A stretch of 62,988 nucleotides of DNA from Treponema sp. (GTDB taxonomy: Bacteria > Spirochaetota > Spirochaetia > Treponematales > Treponemataceae), in assembly GCA_016294105.1 (NCBI GenBank), contig JAEDCN010000011.1, forward strand, positions 1 through 62,988, read 5' to 3'. The notes under the pieces were generated by a model. The model was given only the letters and a program-made list of their open reading frames with translations, did not search any database and had not been told where the DNA came from. The number at the start of each line of letters is the position of its first letter. The first letter of the stretch is position 1. Shown piece after piece: positions 50,965 through 59,190 of the stretch. Both the position numbers and the translations under genes were made by a program.

Positions 50965-51015
50965 TCACATTGCATACGGGACTATTATTCCGTAAAACAT
51001 TGATAGTACAGGCAT
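50965..51015 (-). pseudogene. remnant of a DUF4160 gene
   Basis: MPVLSMFYGIIVPYAM followed by a stop matches the start of DUF4160 proteins (usually about 80 residues, beginning MPTIS-F-GI-I). It lies directly upstream of its usual partner DUF2442. The rest of the gene is missing. Confidence 0.45.
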
Positions 51016-51035
51016 GTAATACCCCCTGAGTTGTT

Positions 51036-52391
51036 TTACACAAAACTTACGGTAATTTTTGTGCCAATATCAAGTTCACTTTCTAGGGAAACTGTTGCTT
51101 TATTTATTTGAGCTGCATGTTTTACAATGGCAAGTCCTAAACCGGTACCACCAGTTTCTCTGGAATGGCTTTTGTCAACTCTGTAAAATCGTTCAAAAAC
51201 ACGCTGGTGCTCTTCTTTGGGAATGCCTATTCCTGTATCTTCAACAGTAAAATCTAAATTTCCATTTTGAAGGTTTTTCAAATCAATATATACGCTGCCA
51301 TTTTCCTTGTTATAACGAATAGCATTATCAATCAGGTTATAAACAATTTCTTGAACATAGGAAGGAACACCTTTTACCCAGGTTTTTGAAGCGTGATTTT
51401 CAAAATGTATGGTTATTTTCCTTTTTGCAGCAGAAGTTGCTAATAAAGAAATTGTATCTGAAATTATTTCTTCTAAATTAATATTTTCAAAGGAAACCTC
51501 TTTGTTCTCATCAAGTTCAGAAAGGTGAATGATATCATTAATCAAATCCACTAATCTTTGAGATTCTTTTTTTATATTTCTGATAAATTTAGGGGCATCT
51601 TCTGGCTTTACTAGGTTATTTTCAAAAAGCTCTGCATAGCCAATGATTGATTGTAGCGGAGTTTTTAATTCGTGAGAAACATTTGCACTGAATTCTATCC
51701 GAAGCTTTTCTGCATTGATTTTTTTATCTAGCTGAATTTTAAGTTCGCTCATTTGTTGTTGTATCTTTTTATTTTGTTTATGGATACGGGTTAATAATGG
51801 AGATACTTCGTCATAAATTTGATTTTCTATTGGATTATCAAGATTGATTTTATTTATAGGCGAAATAATTTGTTTGGATAAATATTTAGATAACAAGCTA
51901 CAGAAAATGGTGAATATCAAGAACAATATACTGAACGAAGGAATGAGTTCAAATATCATTGCCCAAATTGTATGTATGCTAGTTGAAAGCCGTACTACCG
52001 TTTGATTTGGTAACATACTTGCGATGTATATTGTTTTTTCCATGAGAGTATCTGAATAACGGAAACTTTCACTTGAACCAATTTCTATGGCTTTTTTGAT
52101 TTCTTCTCGATTTATGTGATTTTCCATTTCTTGTGGATTCACTTTTGAGTCAAATAAAACTTCTCCTTCATTTGATATGAGGGTTATGCGATAGGAGGAG
52201 TTTTTTGCTATTTTTGAAATAGCAATATTTTCTGTTGTTACTAATTCTTTAATAAAATTGATTTCTGCCCATAAAAAATCCTTTTCATTTTGCAAAAAAT
52301 CTTTGTAAAGAATCACAGAAAAGGCAAAAAAACTAAGCAATAACAATGAGGTGCTTACAAGAAAAATTGATAAAAAAATCTTCTTTGTCAT
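51036..52391 (-). CDS. phoR: PhoR-like sensor histidine kinase
   Basis: A 451-residue membrane kinase: two transmembrane helices (about 5-27 and 145-170) around a periplasmic domain, then a HisKA dimerisation domain with phospho-acceptor His in SANVSHELKTPLQSI (about 241), and a HATPase domain with N box (LIDNAIRYN), DTGIGIP and GTGLGLAIV. Context next to phoB and pst genes marks it as the phosphate sensor kinase. I chose ATG 52391, one base after the phoB stop. Confidence 0.92.
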   Translation of the reverse strand: MTKKIFLSIFLVSTSLLLLSFFAFSVILYKDFLQNEKDFLWAEINFIKELVTTENIAISKIAKNSSYRITLISNEGEVLFDSKVNPQEMENHINREEIKKAIEIGSSESFRYSDTLMEKTIYIASMLPNQTVVRLSTSIHTIWAMIFELIPSFSILFLIFTIFCSLLSKYLSKQIISPINKINLDNPIENQIYDEVSPLLTRIHKQNKKIQQQMSELKIQLDKKINAEKLRIEFSANVSHELKTPLQSIIGYAELFENNLVKPEDAPKFIRNIKKESQRLVDLINDIIHLSELDENKEVSFENINLEEIISDTISLLATSAAKRKITIHFENHASKTWVKGVPSYVQEIVYNLIDNAIRYNKENGSVYIDLKNLQNGNLDFTVEDTGIGIPKEEHQRVFERFYRVDKSHSRETGGTGLGLAIVKHAAQINKATVSLESELDIGTKITVSFV

Positions 52392-52392
52392 T

Positions 52393-53064
52393 TTATTCTC
52401 CGTAACTATAGCCCAGGCCAATATGGGTTTTAATTTTTGCCCCATATTCTTTTAACTTTTTTCGTAGCGTTGTGATATGGGCATCAACAGTGCGAGTTTC
52501 TCCTGCAAATTCCAATCCCCAGATTTTAGAAAGTAACTCTTCTCTAGAAAAAACTTTACGCTTTGTTGTTAAAAGTATTTCTAACAGTGCAAATTCTTTT
52601 GCGGTGAGACTGATTTTGGTGTCATTGATAAAAACTGCATATTCTTGCTTGTTTAAAACCAATGAATCATCTTGTAAAATTGTTTCGTTTGTATTGATTT
52701 TTGGGCATCGGCGTAAAACAGCTTTTACCCGAGAAACCATTTCCATAATACTAAAAGGTTTTACAAGATAATCATCGCAACCTAAATCAAGCCCATGAAT
52801 TTTATCCATTTCAGAACCTTTTGCAGTTGCCATAATTACAGGGATTTTTTCATATTGGGGATTTAGTTTGAGCTCTTTTAGAATTTGAATTCCATCCTTT
52901 CCAGTCATCATAATATCAAGAATTATTAATTCAGGGATTGCTTTATTCAATTCTGAAAAAAGTTCTTCTCCGCAGGAAAGGCCCTTTGCTTCAAATCCTG
53001 TTTGTTGCAAAGTATATACTTCGATATCTCTAATTGCACTGTCATCATCTACGCATAAAATCAT
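52393..53064 (-). CDS. phoB: PhoB-like response regulator
   Basis: A 223-residue OmpR/PhoB-type regulator: receiver domain with acidic pair CVDDDSA, phospho-acceptor Asp in LIILDIMMTGKDG (about residue 50) and Lys in YLVKPFS, then a winged-helix DNA-binding domain (about 125-220; LTAKEFALLEIL, VDAHITTLRKKL). It probably binds the direct repeats upstream of pstS (57136-57175). Confidence 0.93.
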   Translation of the reverse strand: MILCVDDDSAIRDIEVYTLQQTGFEAKGLSCGEELFSELNKAIPELIILDIMMTGKDGIQILKELKLNPQYEKIPVIMATAKGSEMDKIHGLDLGCDDYLVKPFSIMEMVSRVKAVLRRCPKINTNETILQDDSLVLNKQEYAVFINDTKISLTAKEFALLEILLTTKRKVFSREELLSKIWGLEFAGETRTVDAHITTLRKKLKEYGAKIKTHIGLGYSYGE

Positions 53065-53112
53065 TTGTTACACCTTGTGGTATTTTAACCATCTCAAAAA
53101 ATTGGTCAACAT

Positions 53113-53757
53113 TTATCGTTTACTAGTGTGTAGACCAGTCATGGAAAATTCTACCCAACCTGCAATATTTGTTGCATGATCTCCAATTCGTTCAAAATAT
53201 TTAGCAATCATGAGCACATCTATAGCATATTCTCCCGATGAGGGATTTTCCGAGATGATTTGTATAAGACTATTTTTTATTATACAAAAGAATTCGTCTA
53301 TGATATCATCATATTGCTTTGCATCCTTTGCTTTTTCCAAGTCTTTTTTTACAAATGCTTCAATGCTGAGTTTGACCATTCTGATTGTCGCTTCTGCCAT
53401 CTTTCCGATACTTGCATAATTTTCTGCATAAATTGAATCGAGATTTTGGGCTAGTTCAACAATATTTTCAGCTTGGTTTCCTATACGCTTCATATCAGTT
53501 ATCATTTTTAAGGCACTTGAGATTTGGCGTAAATCTCGTGCGATTGGTTGCTGTTGCAAAAGCAGCTTCATACAAATTGATTCAATCTCTCTCTCGTAAT
53601 CATTGATTTCTTTTCCGATTTCAGAAATCTTATCAGTTTGAGTTTGTCCTTCAAAAAAACTATCAGCTGCAAGAATGATAATTTTTTCGCACATGTGTCC
53701 CATAGCTACCAGTTTTTGATTTAATAAATCTAACTGCTCATCAAATCTGTTTCTCAT
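53113..53757 (-). CDS. phoU: phosphate-signalling protein PhoU
   Basis: A 214-residue all-helical protein of two three-helix bundles. The repeated metal-binding E/D-x-x-x-D motifs are seen in EIGKEINDYEREIESIC and DMKRIGNQAENI, and FERIGDHATNIA in the second half. It links PstSCAB to PhoR. Its start overlaps the pstB stop region by one base. Confidence 0.93.
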   Translation of the reverse strand: MRNRFDEQLDLLNQKLVAMGHMCEKIIILAADSFFEGQTQTDKISEIGKEINDYEREIESICMKLLLQQQPIARDLRQISSALKMITDMKRIGNQAENIVELAQNLDSIYAENYASIGKMAEATIRMVKLSIEAFVKKDLEKAKDAKQYDDIIDEFFCIIKNSLIQIISENPSSGEYAIDVLMIAKYFERIGDHATNIAGWVEFSMTGLHTSKR

Positions 53758-54512
53758 TAACCAAATCTCCCTGTAATATAATCTTCTGTTCGTTTATCTT
53801 CTGGGAAGGAAAACATTTTTTCTGTATCTGAATATTCGATTAATTCACCAAGCAAGAAAAATGCTGTTTTATCAGAAATACGCACTGCCTGTTGCATGTT
53901 ATGTGTGACAATCACGATGGAAAGCTGTGATTTTAACTCGCCCACTAAATCTTCAATTTTTGATGTGGAAATTGGGTCCAAAGCACTGGTGGGTTCATCC
54001 ATCAAAAGAATCTTTGGTTGCACCGCAAGTGCTCGTGCTATGCATAGTCGTTGCTGTTGTCCTCCAGAAAGTCCCAATGCTGATTTTTTGAGGCAATCTT
54101 TTACTTCATCCCAAATTGCTGCTGCTTTTAAGGATTCTTCTACAATTTCATCAAGGGCAATTTTATTTTTTATGCCGTGGGTTCTTGGACCATAGGCAAT
54201 GTTATCGTAAATACTCATGGGAAATGGATTCGGTTTTTGAAACACCATTCCAATTTGACGGCGAAGCTCAGTTACGTCAATATTATCTCCAAAAATTTCT
54301 TTGTTATCATATTGAATAGAACCTGTTATTTTTACTCCATCAACTAAATCATTCATGCGATTGAGCGTTTTCAAAAATGTGGATTTTCCACATCCTGATG
54401 GACCTATTAAAGCGGTTATTTTATTTGCGGGAATATCGATGCTGATGTTTTTTAGTGCATGATAATTTGAGTACCACAAATTCATATCTTTTACAGTGAT
54501 GATATTTGCCAT
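53757..54512 (-). CDS. pstB: phosphate ABC transporter ATP-binding protein PstB
   Basis: A 251-residue ATPase: Walker A GPSGCGKST (about residues 37-45), signature LSGGQQQRLCIARAL, Walker B ILLMDEPTSALDPIST and the switch His in VTHNMQQA. Abuts pstA and phoU with one-base overlaps. Confidence 0.97.
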   Translation of the reverse strand: MANIITVKDMNLWYSNYHALKNISIDIPANKITALIGPSGCGKSTFLKTLNRMNDLVDGVKITGSIQYDNKEIFGDNIDVTELRRQIGMVFQKPNPFPMSIYDNIAYGPRTHGIKNKIALDEIVEESLKAAAIWDEVKDCLKKSALGLSGGQQQRLCIARALAVQPKILLMDEPTSALDPISTSKIEDLVGELKSQLSIVIVTHNMQQAVRISDKTAFFLLGELIEYSDTEKMFSFPEDKRTEDYITGRFG

Positions 54513-55372
54513 TAGTGTTTATTCCTTTTCATTCTTTTTCCAAGAACTGTAGCTAAAGTGTTTATGATAAAAGTCATAATCAACAAAATTGCTGCAATTG
54601 CAAATGAGATTTCAAATTCACCTTGCTCTTTTGCATACACATACAAGGCAACGGTTAATGTTGAACCAGAAGCGGTGAGTGCTTCCACAAAATTATTCAG
54701 GGCGTGGGCAAATCCTGCTGTAAAAAGCAAAGCTGCAGATTCACCGAGGATTTTACCCACAGAAAGAATGGAGCCTGTAATAATGCCATCTATACATTGC
54801 GGAATGACAACAGTTTTTATTACATACCATTTTCCCGCTCCTAATCCGAATGCTCCCTCTCTGTAGCTTTGGGGAACAGTTTTTAGGCTTTCTTGTATTG
54901 TCCGCATCATAATTGGAAGATTCATAATCACTAAAGTCATTGAACCAGCAAGCAGTGAGGTTTTCATTCCTAAAAATTGGCAGAAAAAAAGCATTCCAAC
55001 TAATCCAAAAATAATGGAAGGAATCCCGGAAAGACATTCTGAGGTATATTCAATAGCTGCAATAATTTTTTTGTTTCGAGCGTACTCGTTCAAATAGATT
55101 GCAGAGCCCAACCCTAATGGTAAAACCACACATAAAGTTGTGAAGATGACATACAGTGTATTGAGAATATCTGGAAGGATTCCAATGCTTTCTGATATGT
55201 AACTTGGTTTTGTGGAAATCAGTTTCCAGTTTATTTGAGGGATACCTTTGTATAAGATAAAACCCACAAACAACACAATAAAAATAGCAACCAGTGTTAT
55301 GGATAAAATCATTACAATGCGCAAAAAATTATTGTAGAATTTCCGTTGTAATGCAAATTGGGTGTTTGTCAT
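54512..55372 (-). CDS. pstA: phosphate ABC transporter permease PstA
   Basis: A 286-residue permease with six transmembrane helices and the conserved cytoplasmic loop EGAFGLGAGKWYVIKTVVIP (about 170-189). Overlaps pstC by 4 nt and pstB by 1. Confidence 0.94.
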   Translation of the reverse strand: MTNTQFALQRKFYNNFLRIVMILSITLVAIFIVLFVGFILYKGIPQINWKLISTKPSYISESIGILPDILNTLYVIFTTLCVVLPLGLGSAIYLNEYARNKKIIAAIEYTSECLSGIPSIIFGLVGMLFFCQFLGMKTSLLAGSMTLVIMNLPIMMRTIQESLKTVPQSYREGAFGLGAGKWYVIKTVVIPQCIDGIITGSILSVGKILGESAALLFTAGFAHALNNFVEALTASGSTLTVALYVYAKEQGEFEISFAIAAILLIMTFIINTLATVLGKRMKRNKH

Positions 55373-56241
55373 TTGCTATTTCCCTTTTTATCCTTTTTTA
55401 AGAACATATTTAAGCTTGCATTTATAAACATGATAAATACAAACAACACTAACGCAATAGAAAATAAGGCTTGTCTTTGGAGCCCTGAAGCGTAAGACAT
55501 TTCACTGGCAACTGCTGTTGTCAAAAATCGTACGCTTTCAAAGAGTTTTGGCATATTCGCTACATTTCCGCTTACCATCATTACCGCCATTGCTTCTCCA
55601 ATTGCACGACCAACTCCTAAAACAATACTTGTGGTAATTCCGCTTTTGGCTGCAGGAATAGAAACCTTAAAATATGTTTCTATTTTGGTGGCACCTAAAG
55701 CTAAGGATGCTTCTTCGTATTCTCGTGGAACTGCATCCAGTGCATCGAGGGAGATTTTTACAACGGATGGATAAATCATGATGCTTAAAACAATGATTGC
55801 AGAAAATAAACTTGCACCATCAGAGAGATTAAAAGCAGATCTCACAAAAGGGACCAAAATGAGCATTCCCACAAGTCCATAAACAACTGAGGGAATTCCT
55901 GCCAGAAGGCTAATCCCACTGACAAAGATTGTTTTTATTTTTTTAGGTGCAACCTTTGCTAAAAATACTGACGACAGAATTGCGATTGGCGTACCCAAAA
56001 GAATAGCTCCACAGGTTCCGTATATGCTGGTTAAAATAAAAGGCAAAATTCCATACATTGGAGTGGTTCCTGTTGGTTTCCATTCTTGTCCAAACAGGAA
56101 TTGTATTAGTCCAATCTCAGAAATTGCAGGCAGTCCAGAAATAATTAGGTATCCTGATATTACGAGAACTGCCACAATGGTAATTAAGCCTGTTATCAGA
56201 AAAACTCCATGAATAAAGTTTTCAAATAATTTCTTCTTCAT
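55369..56241 (-). CDS. pstC: phosphate ABC transporter permease PstC
   Basis: A 290-residue permease; the loop EEASLALGATKIETYFKVSIP-type segment (about 187-207) and GIPSVVYGLVGM are typical. I chose ATG 56241, which begins MKKKLFENFIHG just after the pstS stop; an upstream in-frame start would overlap pstS by 120 nt. Confidence 0.93.
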   Translation of the reverse strand: MKKKLFENFIHGVFLITGLITIVAVLVISGYLIISGLPAISEIGLIQFLFGQEWKPTGTTPMYGILPFILTSIYGTCGAILLGTPIAILSSVFLAKVAPKKIKTIFVSGISLLAGIPSVVYGLVGMLILVPFVRSAFNLSDGASLFSAIIVLSIMIYPSVVKISLDALDAVPREYEEASLALGATKIETYFKVSIPAAKSGITTSIVLGVGRAIGEAMAVMMVSGNVANMPKLFESVRFLTTAVASEMSYASGLQRQALFSIALVLFVFIMFINASLNMFLKKDKKGNSK

Positions 56242-56245
56242 TTCT

Positions 56246-57052
56246 TTACCTTGCAGGAACAACTCCGGCTTTAACAATCCATTTTTCTGAAGCTGGTGAT
56301 GTTGCAAAATCATAGAATTGCTGTGCTGATTCTGATAATGGTCGATTAGAATCGGTAACAAGGATAAAAGGCCGCTGGATTACATAGTGTCCCGAACGAA
56401 TAGTTTCCTCGGAAGGTAAAATGTTATTGATAGCAATAAGCTTTACTGTTTCTTTCACAGAAGCAATTGAAGCATAGCCGATTGCAGCAGGATTTCCAGA
56501 AACCGTAGCAATGACATCTCCTGTGGAGGTAAGCTCTTGACGATAGAGACATTTTTCTGCTGTTTGAGTTATGCTTTCAAAGCCATCTCGTGTTCCACTA
56601 CCAGATTCTCGGCCAATCAGTACAATTTCTGCGTTTTGACCACCCACTTGGTTCCAGTTACAGATTTCTCCTGTAAAGATTTTTTTCAGCGTTTCCATAT
56701 CCAAATTGGAAACAGGATTTGACTTGTTTACGATAATTGCAATTCCGTCATAAGCGAGGATTGTTGAAACAAGTCCTTGGTCAATTTCTGATTGTTTTAA
56801 ATCCCTGCTTGATAAGCCAATATCACATCTATTTTCATAGACACTTGCAATTCCTGTTCCAGAACCTGTGGGATTATACGTAAAGGTTATATCTTTGTTA
56901 TTTTCTGTAAAAACTTCACCTAAAATACCAATAACTTTTTCCATTGATGTAGAACCATCTGTGGAAACTGTTTTTACAACTTCATTTTTTGAGCATCCAA
57001 AGAATGCCAAACCACACAAAACAGAAAAAATCACAAATACTGTCTTTTTCAT
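56246..57052 (-). CDS. pstS: phosphate-binding lipoprotein PstS
   Basis: A 268-residue lipoprotein (MKKTVFVIFSVLCGLAFFGC, Cys20). Phosphate-binding loops STDGSTSMEKV, SGTGIASV, SSRDLKQSE and GRESGSGTRDGFE are as in PstS. First gene of pstSCAB-phoU-phoB-phoR. AGGAG lies 5 nt before ATG 57052. Pho-box-like repeats lie upstream. Confidence 0.95.
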   Translation of the reverse strand: MKKTVFVIFSVLCGLAFFGCSKNEVVKTVSTDGSTSMEKVIGILGEVFTENNKDITFTYNPTGSGTGIASVYENRCDIGLSSRDLKQSEIDQGLVSTILAYDGIAIIVNKSNPVSNLDMETLKKIFTGEICNWNQVGGQNAEIVLIGRESGSGTRDGFESITQTAEKCLYRQELTSTGDVIATVSGNPAAIGYASIASVKETVKLIAINNILPSEETIRSGHYVIQRPFILVTDSNRPLSESAQQFYDFATSPASEKWIVKAGVVPAR

Positions 57053-57135
57053 CTTTTCTCCTAAAATTCTCAAAGTATTGAGACTCATAACATATTTGAT
57101 TCACACAGAATCTGAAATGAACTATAGATGAAAGA

Positions 57136-57175
57136 TGTAAAGATATATGAAAAATGATGTAAAGTTTTTGTAAAG
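57136..57175 (-). promoter_or_regulatory. Pho-box-like direct repeats upstream of pstS
   Basis: On the minus strand CTTTACA occurs at 57175, 57164 and 57142 (plus-strand TGTAAAG at 57169, 57158, 57136), spaced 11 and 22 bp, i.e. in 11-bp phase with one degenerate unit between. TATAGT (about 57122-57127) follows at -10 position, so the repeats cover the -35 region, as expected for PhoB/PhoP activation. Confidence 0.7.
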
Positions 57176-57230
57176 TTTTATTATTGGTAAATTCAAAATA
57201 AAGAATCAGCCTGTCTTTATCCGAGCTGCA

Positions 57231-57270
57231 TACAAGAACCCCCTGGTCTAGCTTGTGCTGGGCCAGGGGG
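57231..57270. repeat. hairpin repeat copy 2
   Basis: TACAAG-ACCCCCTGGTCTAGCT-GTGCTGGGCCAGGGGG, nearly the same as 49871-49912 but two bases shorter in the loop and without the T-run. It marks the far edge of the pst/pho block. Confidence 0.85.
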
Positions 57271-57381
57271 TGGGGGATCAGGCTACTTCGACACTATTGC
57301 TGATTGTTTGAATCGTTTCTTTTCGGCTACGGTCTTTGGACTATAATGAGCCCATAAAACCACACAATAAAAGGAGAAGGA
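57271..57381. other. gene-free stretch with an orphan promoter-like sequence
   Basis: TATAAT near 57351 and AAAGGAGAAGG near 57371-57381 look like a promoter and ribosome binding site reading right, but the next in-frame codon is a stop and no gene follows. Possibly the remains of a gene removed when the DNA to the right arrived. Confidence 0.35.
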
Positions 57382-57918
57382 TTAAGGTGTAAACAGCCGA
57401 AAGAAAAAGCAAGGTGGTTTACAGATGGGAAGAAAACGACAGACATTCAGCAAGAATTTCAAGGCAAGGGTTGGAGGAAGAGGAAAGGGCATTTCATTCA
57501 GATATTTACTTGAAACTTGTAAAAATGTAGATCCTGTTGCTTTATCATAAAGATATTGTTCAAAATTGAGAAATCCATATTTTATATACTCTTTCATTAG
57601 AGTTTCACTTCTAATTCCCGCAACTCCACGACCAAGACAATAAATCCCATCTGAAAATATAGGTCTTCCAAGTGTCGCTCTTATACAAACTATGACATCA
57701 TCTCTTTTTGAAAGTTTTGTTGGCTCAGATGTATATCGACTAATATTCGGCAATTCTTCTCCCATATCAGAAGCACCACCAATAAAAGCAATATCATTTT
57801 GATTCTCTGTCATTGATGTTCCTGCGGGAGATTGTCCCATAATAATTTCCGCCACATCCCCCAACCGACACCACTTCCAACCTTCTGGCAATTCATATGG
57901 TTCGACTACGCTCACCAA
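57382..57918 (-). pseudogene. fragment of a type I restriction specificity subunit (HsdS)
   Basis: About 150 residues of one target-recognition domain: LPEGWKWCRLGDVAEIIMG at the start, KLSKRDDVIVCIRATLGRP, and KYLNEMPFPLPP, where the first conserved spacer helix should begin (normally L-A-E-Q-x-R-I). Beyond that the sequence is out of frame and low-quality. The second recognition domain, hsdR and hsdM are absent. Its N terminus runs into the CTGAGCCTGTCGAA repeat. It cannot work as a complete S subunit. Confidence 0.75.
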
Positions 57919-57951
57919 CCAAATACAACTCCGGTTGCTGAGCCTGTCGAA
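57911..57951. repeat. 41-bp direct repeat, left of the DUF1016 gene
   Basis: Starts CTCACCAACCAAATACAACT and ends GCTGAGCCTGTCGAA. An identical copy lies at 59112-59152. Confidence 0.9.
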
Positions 57952-57960
57952 GCACCGTTT

Positions 57961-59052
57961 TCAGCTTTCACCCTTCAAATCTCCGTTCTCAGTTTCTGCT
58001 TTTTCATCTGCTAGTTCTGGATGTTGCAAATAAAAGTTTGCTTTTTCTTTTTCAATTTCTAGTTTTAATTCTTCTTTTGTAGGCATATAAGGCATATATT
58101 TTGCCATAAAAATTTGTTTTGAATCGTGAAGAACAGAATATCTTGCAATATCTTCATCTGTTTTTGAACAAAGTACTATCCCGATTGTTGGATTGTCATC
58201 GCTTTTCTTTTTTAAATCGTCATACATTCGGATATACATATCCATTTGACCAACATCTTGATGAGTAATTTTTCCGATTTTTAAATCAATTAAAACGTAA
58301 CACTTCAATTCAATATTATAGAAAACTAAGTCTATAAAATAATCATCTGTTTCCGTAACAATATGTTGTTGACGAGCAACAAAAGCAAATCCCTTTCCCA
58401 TTTCCATTAAAAAATCTCGGATATGAGTAAGAATTGCACTTTCCAATTCTGTCTCGGTATAATCATTCGCCTTAAAACCTAAAAATTCTGCAATAACAGG
58501 ACTTTTTATTAATTCAAACTGTGAATCTTTGTATTCAGCGGTTTTACTTTTCATTTCTTCTATGACTTTTTCTTTTTTAGGAGATATCAAAAGTCTTTCA
58601 TAATATTGAGTAGAAATATTTCTATCTAAAGTTCTTACAGACCACATTTGATTATTTGCTTCTTTTAAATACCATAAACGTGCAGCTTCACTTGCAACAG
58701 AAAGAAGTCTTCTAAAATGAGACCAATTCAGATTGTGAACACATGTGTTCACAATTTCAAAATTTTTAAATGACAAATAAAATTTTCTAAAATATTGCAA
58801 GTTTCTTTTATTGTAAGATGTACCAAATTTTCTAGTTAAATTGTTTGCAAGAACTTCTATAACTTGTTTTCCATATTCTGCTCTATCGTTTCCTGCTTGT
58901 TCTTGCTCTACAATTTTTTTTCCAATATTCCAATAAGTCACAACAATTATTGAACTTACTGCAGAATTAGCTGTATCTCTTGCTTTTTGAACAAGTTCAG
59001 TTACTTCATTCAAAAAAACAGTTTCATTTTGAATCAGACTTTTATTGTTCAT
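57961..59052 (-). CDS. DUF1016 (YhcG-like) PD-(D/E)XK nuclease-family protein
   Basis: A 363-residue protein with the DUF1016 N-terminal helical domain (NSAVSSIIVVTYWNIGKKIVE) and a C-terminal PD-(D/E)XK nuclease-like domain: DLVFYNIELKCYVLIDLK (Asp then D-L-K), GKITHQDVGQMDMYIRMYDD and GIVLCSKTDEDIARYSV. Such genes cluster with restriction and recombination genes and are thought to act on DNA, but their role is not settled. I chose ATG 59052, with AAGGTG upstream. It is bracketed by identical 41-bp repeats. Confidence 0.85.
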   Translation of the reverse strand: MNNKSLIQNETVFLNEVTELVQKARDTANSAVSSIIVVTYWNIGKKIVEQEQAGNDRAEYGKQVIEVLANNLTRKFGTSYNKRNLQYFRKFYLSFKNFEIVNTCVHNLNWSHFRRLLSVASEAARLWYLKEANNQMWSVRTLDRNISTQYYERLLISPKKEKVIEEMKSKTAEYKDSQFELIKSPVIAEFLGFKANDYTETELESAILTHIRDFLMEMGKGFAFVARQQHIVTETDDYFIDLVFYNIELKCYVLIDLKIGKITHQDVGQMDMYIRMYDDLKKKSDDNPTIGIVLCSKTDEDIARYSVLHDSKQIFMAKYMPYMPTKEELKLEIEKEKANFYLQHPELADEKAETENGDLKGES

Positions 59053-59111
59053 ATTTTCACCTTTCACCCTTTCAATTCTCCGTTGATTCTTTTGTATTAC
59101 ATTCACCGTAG

Positions 59112-59173
59112 CTCACCAACCAAATACAACTCCGGTTGCTGAGCCTGTCGAATCGGTTGCTGAGCCTGTCGAA
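59112..59173. repeat. 41-bp direct repeat, right of the DUF1016 gene, with tandem unit
   Basis: Copy of 57911-57951 at 59112-59152, followed by one more 20-bp unit CGGTTGCTGAGCCTGTCGAA (59154-59173), a tandem of 59133-59152. Confidence 0.9.
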
Positions 59174-59190
59174 ACACCGTTTTCACCTTT

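Noticed and set aside
57382..57918. A working type I restriction system
   Set aside because: Only one recognition half of hsdS is present, its end is frameshifted, and no hsdM or hsdR is nearby.
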